Assembly (NCBI GenBank): GCA_029747015.1
Contig: JAKOGI010000345.1
Span: 242,001 to 306,000 of the forward strand
Source: Carnegiea gigantea
Taxonomy: Eukaryota > Streptophyta > Magnoliopsida > Caryophyllales > Cactaceae
Length of the DNA stretch: 64,000 nt
Direction of reading: 5' to 3'
In this document: positions 24,501 through 36,600 of the stretch, one piece after another
Position numbering within the stretch: position 1 is the stretch's first letter
How the letters are laid out: the number at the start of each line of letters is the position of its first letter
The notes under the pieces: generated by a model
The model's input: the letters and a program-made list of their open reading frames with translations, nothing else
What the model was told of the DNA's origin: nothing
Database searches by the model: none
Made by a program: the position numbers and the translations under genes

Positions 24501-27500
24501 TTTCTTGTATCTTTGTTTCTGCAGAAGAATTTTTTGGCTTGGCGATTTGAACTATCGTATCAGCTTGCCATACAATGAAACACGCCAGCTTTTATCCAAG
24601 GAGGAGTGGTCCGAATTGATTGAGAAAGATCAGGTATTTACTCAAGTTCTTATGCAGTGCAAATGTGCAATGAGGCTGTTTTTCCATCCCAAGAAGGTTT
24701 ATTGAATTTCTTCTATAAAGCATTTCCATGTCAAAGCTCAAAAATCTGTGAAGTTCGGGTAATATTGGGTGTTAATGTGTTAATATGATTGCTATAGAGG
24801 TATGTTTGAAATATGAATTTGGAGCACTGTAGTAAACACTTTGATATTTGCCATTCCCAAAGTCGCTATTCTCTCGGGACTGATCAAGTAGCATGTGGCT
24901 ACTTTTCTTAGCTATTTGGTTCCTAACTGCTGGGGGCAACTTTTGGCCAATATTAAGATATTAAAAAGGCATACTTTCGGGAATTTCATAAATCCAAGCT
25001 TTAACAGGAGTTTAATGGGTTTGTTTTTCTTCTGATCAAAAAAAAGGGTTTGTTTTACTGTACTTTTAATTCAACCTTGTGTTGGTTCCACAAATCCCCC
25101 CCCCCCAAAAAAAAAAAGTGTTTGTCCTGTCACGTTGTAGGTTCTTCTAGTTCAAGTTTCCTGTGTTTGCATCTGCAAGGACATGAATGTTGTGGAGTGA
25201 AATCAAATGTTTCAGCAGTTAATTGTTGCCTCCACAACGTGTGGTTGGTGCATCAGCTGTGAGCTTATAGTGTGGTGTCTGGGACAAAAGCATTCACAGT
25301 TTAAGCAAGAAGCAATGTACTGCACATTAAACATTATCAACGTAGAAATCTGGAGATGTAATCTTTCCTTCGATTCCATATTGTTTATTATGTCTCGTAG
25401 TCTAGATTATATAATGTAATTGAAAACTCTTTTTTCTTGAATCTTCAAAGGTATATGGAACTTACACAACACCCCCCCCCCCCAAAAAAAAAATTGGAGT
25501 CACCAGGCTCACCACAACTATGACCTTGAAGTACAAGTTTAAATACTGTTGACCCAGCTTGCAATTGCAAACTGAGGTTCTATATTTGGTGGGCTCGGAG
25601 GGGTTTTGTGGCTTTCGACATGTGCAACCTTAATTAGTTTCTATAATCATATTCAGCAAATTCTGAAGAGTGTCGTAGCAGTAGCAACAAGATTCATAGC
25701 TTGTGGTGGGAAATGAAAATCCTTTTAACATGCAGACCATTGAGTGGCAATTGTTTCATTATGAGACCCACTCTTCAAAACAAAAAGTTGACACCCATCA
25801 CTGAAATATCTTACCTGTGGTGTATGCATCACTTAATTGCTTAATGCGAAGAGAAAAGGGCATATGGTATGCTCAAAGCCGCAAAGCATTATTTTAATCA
25901 ATTCAGCTTGCAAGTTTAGATTTTTTTCTTCAAATCATCTTTTCACTGCTATGATTACTGCCAAACCACCTGCCATTTCCCTGTCTGAAGCCACATATTT
26001 TTTGAAAAATTACCTCTTTAAGTGTTTTTGACAGGGCAAAACAAAATTTAGGTGTTATCTTAAGAAGGGCAAGTGAGGTGTTCCTGCTCTGGTTTGAACC
26101 TGATTTTCTAGGCTGTTACCCATTAGTGACAAGTAGTGTTAAAGGCCCAATATTAGCTGGCATTTAACTGAACATTGAATCACTAGCTTGTTGGATGGTC
26201 ATCCCTTTGTGGTCTTAGTTATTAATGCGTTGACATTTATGGATACAGCTGGTGCGAGAAATGAAAAAAGGGCGTGTATTTGATGGATGGTCTGAAGGTG
26301 CCTTAAATTTTCCACCTACTTATAAATATGAGATGAATTCTGATAATTATTCTGGAGGAGATCCAAAGGCAGGAAGACGTACCCCAGCATGGTATGTAGT
26401 TCATATTACCTTTACGTCCTTTTCTGTTTTTAAAAAAAAAATAAAATAAAAAGGCCTACTTCCTACTTTTTTTAGTTTAATGAATGTATTCTCCAATTCA
26501 TTTGTGTTAGATTCGTCTTTTCCATGAATTCTCTCATCTGAATTTCTCACTAATGGCATTCATTTTCCTTCCATTGGTTGGTTCATTATACGTCCCTTCA
26601 AGCTGGTGTTTACAAATGGATGTGTTGGTTATAACAACCTAGCCGTTTCCCACTCTCCGCCAAACCAGCTTTCCAAAATGCCCCTTTCTGCCAGTAGATC
26701 AACCACCTACATTATTCCCCTTCCCTAAACCCCCCTCCAAAAAAAAAAAGCACATAAAACGGAGAAAGTATTTTACATGGCCACAACCTCAAAATGGTGC
26801 AGAGTGCGGTCTCCTTGATTAGTCGTCCTGCAGCTGGGATGATGCATGTAGTTGGAATGTGATTGGCTTAACATTGAGATAGCTAAGTTTGAGGGTACAG
26901 CTGTTACCGCCACTGGAAAGCATATGGTACTCTACCTGCCTTTTTCACATTATGACTATGTGATGGTCCTTGCATAGCCCTAGAATTGCAGCGTTTCTTA
27001 ACCTGTTGCTGGGGGGGGGGGGGGGGGTAGGGGAGGGCAATTTTATGTACCTAAGCATCCACTACAAATATTGCAGATTAAACCACAAGCTGGAAAGGTT
27101 AGAACACTGCATTAGGCGAAACAGAATGGCATCTAATGTAAAGCCGGAAGTTTAGATGTTTTTAAACCAACGTCATCCTGTGATAGTATAACCTTTGTAT
27201 CCAAACCATCTTGCTTTATATTTCCAAGCCCAATTACAAATTATAACAGGTATGATCTGGTCTGAGCTCCACATGCTCCAGTGAATATGCATAAACCTCA
27301 TCAGATGCTTTCTGCTGCAATGCTTCTTCTCCCTTTCATTCCACAAACATACACCATTAAAAGCAACAATATCCATTATATTCATTACCTGCACTAATCA
27401 TCCCTGCTTAACTTCCAGTCTCTGTATTTTTCCCAAACCATGCCAAGAGCATTTATCCAGATCTCTTCATTTGTGATTTAGTCTTTCTTGTTGTGGCCAC

Positions 27501-28500
27501 AAGTGCACTGCAAGATCCCCATCTTTTTGCCATTGACATCTTCTGAGCTTTAATTGGCCTACACTTTGCTTCGTATAACATTCATGGGTGATGGGTTTAA
27601 AAGCTGTCTGGTGTAGCTTTCATTAAGTTTGATTAGTATGTTGTTGTCACACCAAACCCCTGCAGTATCGCCATTCCTCATTTCTGCTACCTTACTGAAT
27701 GCATTGTGCGGTATCTTTTTAATTTTCCCATTTCCTTGCAATAAAGTGAGTTACTGGAACCCCGACTGGCTTGCCGGAACCCAAAATGAGGGTGGTGGTT
27801 GTATTTTCACTTGCATGACTGAAAATTTTTTTTCTCCATGCTTGTGCATCCACGTTAAACTCTCTTAAGTACATTATTATCAGACTCGATTGACCCCAAT
27901 GAATACACATTCTGGGTTTGCCCCCAACTCTTTGTTAATTTGAACTGAGGTGTTCGAGTGCATTGACTATGTCTCAACAGTATATTGTGGAGAAGAAAAT
28001 TAGCAATGATAACATATAGAAGAAAGACAATTTGATTCATCTTGATAGTTTGATGTATGTGCTTAATGCCTCCCCCCACTCCCCCCCCTCTGCTCACCAC
28101 TGCTGTCCGTCATGATCCTGCGATGTTCAAATTTTAATGTAGCTTGACATGCAGCTTAGCTTAATGCTACTACCCGACTGCCCGTGGGTGCAACCCATAT
28201 AGCCCTTAGCAAGCGAATGTACTTGTCTGTATGGTCATATTAAATTCACCATTGTTGTTTTGATAACTTGGAGACGTTAAAATGGTGTTTGTCACTTCAC
28301 TTTCCAGGTGTGACCGCATTCTCTCATTCGGAAAAGGAATAAAACTGCTGGAGTATAGAAGATCTGAACTGAAGTTGTCTGATCACCGACCTGTCACTGC
28401 AATATATGATGTTGAGGTTGAGGTGTTCTCACTGGAGAGATTACAACGTGCCCTTACATTCACTACTGCAGAAATAAAGAAAGACAGACTTGTTGATTGA
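18511..28500 (+). CDS. IP5P1: type I inositol polyphosphate 5-phosphatase (IP5P1-like), 9 exons, 622 aa
   Basis: Removes the 5-phosphate from soluble inositol phosphates such as Ins(1,4,5)P3, ending the signal (known for the plant type I family). Exons: 18511-18546, 19058-19226, 20519-20591, 20698-20802, 21107-21962, 24135-24319, 24525-24633, 26249-26391, 28308-28500. All introns are GT-AG and the phases close exactly. Landmarks: RKWLNIS near the N-terminus, SETFRAQYINKKELR (about 79-93), ATWNVGG (97-103), GLQEIVPLNAGN (about 128-139), an acidic/Ser-rich insert, YVRIVSKQMVG, THLTSGEK, catalytic WLGDLNYR (479-486), PAWCDR (557-562) and SDHRPV (583-588). It looks complete and active. The GLQEIV form and SDPPSPSKFK match Arabidopsis At5PTase1 as I remember it. 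The weakest join is exon 1 to 2, with a poor polypyrimidine tract; an ATG at 19073 is an alternative start. Family call near certain; orthology likely. Confidence 0.93.
19848..20124. mobile_element. hAT-type MITE in intron 2 of the 5-phosphatase gene
   Basis: This 277-bp non-coding element begins TAGACATGACAAA and ends with the complement of TAGACCCTGCAAA. It is flanked by ATTGCATG and ATTGCACG, an 8-bp target duplication with one mismatch (7 of 8). It is rich in ACCC/GACCCG-type words seen in many plant hAT MITEs. The 8-bp duplication is characteristic of hAT elements. It has no coding capacity. Confidence 0.75.
22322..22565. mobile_element. hAT-type MITE in intron 5 of the 5-phosphatase gene
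   Basis: This 244-bp element has terminal inverted repeats TAGAGCTGG and, on the complement, TAGGGCTGG. It is flanked on both sides by the perfect 8-bp duplication CAAAAACC (22314-22321 and 22566-22573). The TIR sequence and duplication length are typical of plant hAT MITEs. It has no coding capacity and shares the ACCCG-rich style of the intron 2 element. Confidence 0.88.
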
Positions 28501-30602
28501 CGCTTACTGAGTGTGTCAATGAGCCAACCGAGACTGGAAGAGGCAGGTAACCATCTTGTGTTTTAAGTTGTGCAAATTTCTTTTCCTTGGATGCATACAG
28601 TAAAAAAGTTAAATCGTCTTGTGAAGTTTCTGATCTTGAATGCATATCAATTGGTGCTTCAGCAGAACCAAAGAACCAGGCGTTGCACAATATAGACTCT
28701 TCTACGGTGCTACAGCCTATGTTGACCCCTTGGTTAGTGGACGTAATCTCATGATATGTTCTTGAGGATAGTATAACTTTTTTGGAGGTTTCTTGTGGCC
28801 ATCAATCCTTGTTTTATTGATCTGATCATACTGTAATGTTTGGATGCTCTTTTAGTTGCTTTGACCAGCAATTTATATTTCTTTGAGTGTGTGCTGGTGA
28901 CATGTAATAGAGGACGAAGGACATTTATGTAATTAAACATGTATTCTCTGTTTATAAATATGAACGCCTAGCTCCCAGATGGGGTGAGCTAATGAACCCA
29001 AAAAGCTCACAGAGAATACATGTTTAATTACATAAATGTCCTTTGTCCTCTATTAACATGCTATAGAACTACTTCTATTCTTTCTTGTTTTCTCACCACA
29101 CCCCCCCCCAGGGGAATGTGGATAATGGCGAGCTTCTTACCCTAGTTCCAACAGTTGCAGGCTAGGATCTAGTGACCCAAGGGTAGGGAAAACAGTAAAA
29201 ACACAAGGAAGAGCTAGGCTGCATGAGAATCGACTCCCTAATCTTAAGATTGGGAAGTGGATGTCCTTATCATCAGATGTGTTAGTGAAAGAAATCCAGA
29301 ACTTTGAATTCCCATGACCTTTTCTTCTAATTCTACGGTTTGACATCCTCAAGTTGGTAAAAGAATGCACTTTCCCTTGAATTTCAGCTGAACTTGAATT
29401 GAATAAATGGAAATCTCCTTGGAAGCATCAAAACCAGATTCTTGAACATGTTATCCTGTTTCATCTTCTACTAGATTTGCATTTACTCAGCTTTAGAATG
29501 CTCAATAGGCATGAGAAAGCTTTAGTCAAAGGGTGCTATGGTGTTTTTATATGCTTGAGCATCGGTATAATTATTTAAATTACCAATTTAGTTGGTGTCT
29601 GTCACTGCAGGGCAAGGTTGACAACAGGCAACTCAGCTGTTCGCTATTCAGTGACTTCATTCTGCTATGTGATTTCATCATTTCATATGGGAAAGAAGAT
29701 CATTTGTTTGTTGTTCTACAGAAAGTTAAATGGTTGTACAGGGTTACAGAGTCGCTGGGTTTTGTCCACTTTTTGTACCAGTCCTCATCACGTGCATTTG
29801 GATTCCTATTCTTTGAGACACCATTCAGTTGATTAAAATTATTTGTTGTACACGCTGAACTGCTAATGAGCACGTGTCATGTAATAATATTTGTGTTTTA
29901 TTGCATGTTTCACTAAGCTACTGAACTTATCTTTGCGTACAGTTCACTATTGCCCAACAATTTGCTTCTGATCAAGGATTGGGGAAGGTGGTTGCTCAGG
30001 TAAGCTTAAATTTTTAAGCAGTTCAAATGTGTAGGTAAAACACCTTGGATTCTTTCAAATTTGCCTTGAGTCATTTTTGAAATTATATATCATATTTGAG
30101 CAGTTGTCAAAATGTATTCAAATTAAATGCAAAAAACATTTTACCAAACAACTTCTGGCTTGTTTGATTTGGATTATGTTAATGTGACAGAGCCATTCGA
30201 CTTTAATTTCGAGTATTTGCGGTTTAATGTTTAATGTGGGAAACTTAATAGTATTCGTTGGTAGAATAAGGACCAGGGAATATTATTTTGGGCCAAATGA
30301 GTCCAAAAAGTCAAAACTGCACAAGATCTTTTATTCGTACATTGTTGTATTTCAGAAGCAAACTCCAAGCAACAAAACATAATACACTGAAAAATGTTTG
30401 CAAGTTCTTTTCTCTTTTGTTTTTTTTGGTTGGGGGGGGGGGGGGGGGGGAGGGGGTGTGATTGTTTAGTAAATTATAACTTTCGATTTTGAAGCAGCTT
30501 CAAACGGGCCAGGAAGACAAATCAACCACACTCCTCTCTTGGGATCAGCTACTTAAAAATTAAAATACATGCAGATTCTGACACGATATTGAAATTCACC
30601 AT
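28501..30602. other. convergent intergenic region and 3' UTRs
   Basis: The two genes point toward each other across 2.1 kb. The first part must hold the 5-phosphatase 3' UTR; GGCAGGTAACC at 28543-28553 could be a 3' UTR intron donor. A long inverted repeat lies at 28901-29060. Short open frames (29137-29370, 29533-29832) have no recognised motif. A G19 tract at 30432-30450 lies near the SDR gene's 3' end. Confidence 0.5.
28901..29060. repeat. long near-perfect inverted repeat (hairpin) after the 5-phosphatase stop
   Basis: Left arm 28907-28950 and right arm 29010-29053 are complementary at 43 of 44 positions by hand comparison (core word AATTAAACATGTATTCTCTG and its complement), separated by 59 bases. 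Allowing one indel, the arms extend to about 50 bp (28901-28950, 29010-29060). It lies 400-560 bases after the stop codon, probably within or just beyond the 3' UTR. It could be a fold-back element or a small-RNA-producing hairpin; no target duplication was recognised. Confidence 0.88.
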
Positions 30603-33600
30603 TCAACTTTGAGCAGCCCCAACCGTCTGGTTCTGTGCAGGAATTCCAGAGATGGAATGAAGAGTGTCGTAAATGGAATCCATGAGAACATGAGATCCTT
30701 TGGTGGCTGTGAAAGGCAACTGTTTAGGGGCTTCAGCTCTATCGAAGTAAAATCCACCAGACACCAGTTTCTCTTTTGGTTGTAAAGCCAACCATATAAC
30801 TGTGTCAGCTCCTTCTTCGCTTGTTCGAAGGTTACCGGAGAACCTACAACAAACTCAAGGTCAGCTATCACATCAACTGAAAGTACAAATATGACGACAA
30901 TAAAATTTCACGAACTAAACTATGAACTCAATTAGCATTTATCCAGCGAACGGCAGGAAAGGGGGGGAGGGGCGCAGAAATGTTGTGTTATATCGTGGCG
31001 CAGCTCAGAAAAGAGGGAAGAACAATGTGAGGAAGAAAAGATTATGTTGATTGGCAATAACCACAATTTAGCACGCACTTTTGGGAAAATCCTGGCAGAC
31101 TTTTTGCAACTCCTGGTGTCTCTGCCCAACCTGGATGCATTGAATAGAATCCGATTCCTTTGTGCTTGTACATTTCAGCCCATTTTTCTGTTAATGCAAC
31201 CTGTGATTTAAAAAAAGAAGAAGAAGAAAGCCATAAACATGAATTCTTTCTCAACCAAGTAACAAACAAACAAATTTAAAAATATTGGCATAAAATATTA
31301 TCGCTGACCTGAACTCTCTTGTTTCGACCATACTGTGCTATCCCATCAAATTTGCCCTCACTAAACTTCAATTTAAAGGATAAATCACATACTGTATATA
31401 GATTATTCGTGCTCATATAATTGTAAAGCTACCATCCTTTCAGGATCATTTACCTGCAAATCTGTTGTCAAAGGAGCCGTGTACATTCCACCAGAAGAAA
31501 CTGTAATCACTCGAGCATCAGGAGCAGCCTCCTCCAACAACGGCAGCATTAACTCTGTCAGTGTGTACGTTCCAAGCACGTTTACAGCAAAATTCAACTC
31601 AAATCTAGAAAAGAAGAAGGTTCACATCTGTAAGAGTAACACTTGAGCAATGTCTGTACATTTCAGAAATAATAAATTTACAAAAAAAGGGTCCTACAGA
31701 TTCTGAAAGGAAAGGTTCAAGCCTAGCTTTCCCTCCTTTTTTTTTTCCTTTTTTTGGGGGGGGGGGGGGGGGGGGGGAGTGGGGGGTTTAGGAGGAGCAA
31801 TGGACTCACCCTTCTGGAGTCGTGATGCGTTTATGCTCAAGAATGCCAGCATTATTCACCTAAAGGGAATGAAGTCAATCAGTCAACGAAACAACCACAC
31901 AGAAGAGAGAGGAGGGGAAAGCGGAGGGGGGAGCAACTAAGAGTATACAATGCATTTTTCGGAATGAAGCGAGGCAGACAATCAAAGTACAACAAATCAA
32001 CCAATTCCAGGACGTAATTACAAGTATCGATGCTATGTTTGGCAGGCTGCTATGTAATGCAGTGTAATTACAGAAGAAATTGACAAACTTTCTGGTATGC
32101 ATTATATTTCTGCAACCTACCAAACACAGCAAAAGAGAAGATGATGGCACTTATGAAGCATACCAGTAAATGAACAGGGAGGTCCTTTGAAATAAACTTA
32201 GTGGCAAGTGACTTGATCTCACCAACAGAAGACAGATCACATACCTGTACATGTCATTGAGAAGCCATTTGCAGCAACACAGCCATTTTTTTATAAACTA
32301 ATTGGCAACAAATAAAAACCCAAATTTTCACATTAAAAGTGGCTGGTACCTCTAAGTAAACCTTCTGGTTTCCAGTTTTTGATTGGATTTGGGAAAGAGC
32401 AGTTTCTCCCCTCTCCTTACTTCGGCACACCATATAGACAGATGCACCTCTGAAAACATTAATGAACAGAAAATCGTACAAAGTTTTTTTTTTCCCCTGG
32501 GGATGCCGCTAAAGATTTAGGGCTCTACACCCATAGGTGAGACAATCTAAAGTGCTGAAAGCATTGGTCAAAATACCTTGCAGCAAGACCCTCAGCAGTT
32601 GCAAACCCAATGCCGGAGTTTGCTCCAGTAACTATACAATTCTTGCCATCTAGCCTTACTTGCATATCTTCCTCCTTAAATTTCTTCGAATGCTCCCTGT
32701 AAATGGACAGGATGAATAATTAGATGCAGATGAAAGTATAGTATAATTAATGCATGAAAAGCTCAATAATTGAAGAGAGCTATGAATCTCATTGAAGCCA
32801 ATGGTTTTTTCATTGACAATTTGCAATGTTTATGCAGTTGAGGTAGGAGTCTCCCAACCACGGACATGAAAATTAAAGGCCAGCACAAATGTCGATGTAG
32901 GTGAAAATTAAACGCAGGCACAGAGCCCTGAAAGGTCAAGAGAACAGGATTGGGAGTCCTTCTCTATTTATTTCTTATCTTCAGCTACAAAAGGAGGACA
33001 AGATTCAGAATAGACGTTGGCCTTAAGTCTAGCTTAGTCATAAAAGACATGCAATTCACCACTTCTTTTCTCAGTTCCATTCAGCACTAAGAGGAGCCCT
33101 GTCCTCAACCACAGCCAGGCTGACCTTGTCTTATGAAAACCCATGTGTGTCTTTAAACTGCACTTATTATGCCTCCATCATACATCTCCATTGCCCCAGA
33201 AAGCAAATCACCAAAGCACGTCAACCGTTTCATGCTTTCATGAACTTCAATATTTTCAAGAATGTGGTGAAGGTCAATAACAATTCTTATCTGCCTCTAT
33301 CAAAACAACACCCCCCCCCCCCCCCAAAAAAAAAGAGCTAAATAAATAAATGGATGAATAAACTTATCTGCTTAAACCTGTAATCAGATGGATTAATTGA
33401 TGTACACTGGCTCAGTAGTTTCTTATCACTCTGAATAATGGAAAATAACCCCCAGAAACAAATTCGGCATTTTACTCAATCACAGTACATCCCAAAATAA
33501 TTTTCTACGTCCCCCTCATAGTATTTCTAAACATTTGCTGAAGTTCTGTTTGATTTTGTGCAAGACCAGGTTAAACAAAAACATGTCATAACACACTTCC

Positions 33601-36600
33601 CAGCATCGAATGACATCAAAATCAAGTTATCCCTTGGCAAATAAATGACCTTCCTAGCTCATGAATCATGATTTAACAGTAACACAGACCGAGCTTGATA
33701 ACTTAGTGAATTCATTAAATAGAAAATCCAGAAAACAGCAACTTCTAATTTGTATCACGATCTTATGCCACTTTGGCTTGAGTGAATGTAACACCTCCAA
33801 CCCCTAGGGCCAGGAGCGCTACGTTTTCGTAACTTACTAAAAATTCTGGGGCGAAACGAACAAAATTTCCCCTAAAAACTTATCGTTTCCAGGCTAAAAG
33901 CCTTACAATAAACCCCTGAAAATCAACGGAAGCGTAAAACATTTAAAAGGAGCTCAACGGCCACACGCCAGAGTTCATAACTCAACGAGCCACCCGCTCG
34001 GAGTACACCAAATAAAATAGTTTATTAATAAAGAAGAAATGAAAGATACAACTCAACGGTTCACACAACCGGAGTATTGAAGTGTACATCCCAAATCATA
34101 ACTAACTTTGTCCAATAAGACATCTAACTAATTAGATGGTTGGCTCATATGGCCATACCGAGCGACCTTTATACCATATACAATACATGAACTAGAATGC
34201 CTGGTTTACATGCGTTTAGAAACTAAGAATACATTACATGACTTCATTAATGGCGTAAGTAGGCACATATGACACCCTGCAAGCGAGAATAGACTCCATC
34301 TTGACATAGTTGGCTCAACTTTTTCCCGTCACAAGAAAACCTAGAGAAAAAGGGGAAAGAGTAGTGGGATGAACAACCACACGCTCAATGAGTGTCCCCC
34401 AACCCGCTTAAAACCAAAACCGTTGCAGGCAATAATATCTTTACTAGTCACATATCACGAATCTATACTTTACTATCATATTAGGCATTCATAAAATTCT
34501 TATGAAAACATCACTAACCATAAATTTCACTTTAAGCACTCAAACACATTTCTAGGTCTCTAAATGACCAAACTTCTTTACTAACAAGCAGTCAAACACT
34601 TAAACAAGTGATGAGGCTAAGCACAGAGACTTTCTTTTTCATAAACATAACTTTTTGGCATTCTATTCGAACTATGCATGAAACCCTGTTCATATGACAT
34701 GCACATAAGGTTATCTCTTTTCATAATCATACTCTTCTTGGCATTTCATTCATATGATATGCATAAGACACACACATTTTAAGTCCCTATCGAATCTTGT
34801 TCATAGGGTATGCATGAAATATGCTCATAAGACTTTATTTTCATATTCGTATTTTACTTAGCATTTCATTCATAAGTTAAACTTAGAACATACATATGTC
34901 ATACACAGGAAGCTTTCTTTCTGGCTCATAAAAACTCTTCTTAGCCTCTTGAGGCTCATATTCTTTAAAAGAATCTCTTTCACCTTGGTCTTATAATAAC
35001 CCTTAAAAACTTTCTTTCTGAAATACTTAAAAAGGCGAACCGCCGACTGCTTTTCTTATTTAATAAGAAATTGCTCTGGGCATAAGATCATCATAAAGTG
35101 CAGGTTGGAAGAGATCTACACTCAATCCCAATGAGATTAACTCACACTAAACTTTTACTCCCGGGATGGCAACTAACTTTGGACCTTAACCCTCATCAGG
35201 GTCTCTAGGGATTACTCTCTAGGTTAGGGATTCCCTCATTCAAGCAGGTTCACTCCCATATATTGTCCCTAAGCACTTATCTTAGCCATTTAAACTGGTC
35301 ATAACCACTAATAATTTTGCTGCCTCTCACAACGAAATCCTTTATCATGCAACTCACGCCTTTGTAAACTCTTTAGGGATTCCCCTGTTCAAACAGGTTC
35401 ACTCCCAAAACTGTATTCATTTAGTTAAAATACACCATCATGCACTAATATTTATGGCTACTATCATTTCAAAATATGAAATCCTTCTTTGAAAAACTCA
35501 CCTTTATGCACAAAATATAACTTGAGGACATGGAAGGGAAGAGGGTCCACATGTATCACATTCAAGCACTTCATAATCAATTCAGCACAATGAGCCATAC
35601 ATGGCCTCGCAATCCACACGATTGTGGTTAATTCACAACCCACGCTCTCTCCTCACAAGCACCGTACCACAAAGAACCTCGAACCACTCATAGTTCTACC
35701 TCAAACCATCCAACTACCATCTCGATTTTCAATTCGATAATCATAACATATTATCATAAAGATCTTATGAAATAGCTACGTATAACTTACCGAGCGAGCA
35801 GCAATCGTCCAACAGCTCGTTACCGCATACATAAGCATAAATATATATGTATATATTGCATTGACTTGAAATAAGAACTTAACTAACTGAAATAAACTCA
35901 CAACGCATGAAACTTAGCCTACATTCATAACTTGCAAATAGAAGGTAAGCACACCAAATTCATGTCATTTCAACGCATAGCTAACCAACTAACATGCCAT
36001 ATTCAAAGTATAACCATCCAACTAAACATGCATTGGCTTAAAATGTTCTCAGGTCGTTTCAAAGGGTACTCTTAAGCATGAATTAGCTAGCTCAATATGC
36101 GTCGATTTAAAGAATGCTTGTCATTCAAGGGTTACTTATAAACATGAACTAATCAAATTAGCCTGCTTCGATCTTAGGTGATCTTGGTTCGTTTCAAACA
36201 TTCATACATTGCAGTTAAGGGGTAAACATGCTCACTTCATCATTCAAATGTTATTTCCAAAGCTGTTTCATAAGCATAGTTCAACTAAATAGGCAAGTAT
36301 CGATTCGAAGCGTTCATTCATTGTTTCGAAGTTACATTTCAAGTTTAATTAAGCTATTTAAGCATAATACGATTCTAAACATTCATTTATTACATCGAAG
36401 TCATTATTCGAATCTAAATAAGTCATTTAGACATAATACAAATCAAGCCGTTCGTGTATTACATCGAAGTTACTATTCGAACCTAATTGAGCCATTTAAG
36501 CGTAATACGATTCATGGCATTCGTTTATTATATCGAGTTATCATTCAAGTCAACCTTTCAGGCATACATTAACTTAATTCACTTGAATCGGTTCTAAACA

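Noticed and set aside
36228..36572. 114-aa plus-strand frame with a 23-residue repeat pattern
   Set aside because: It is produced by the 69-bp tandem repeats inside the solo LTR; no start context or family match.
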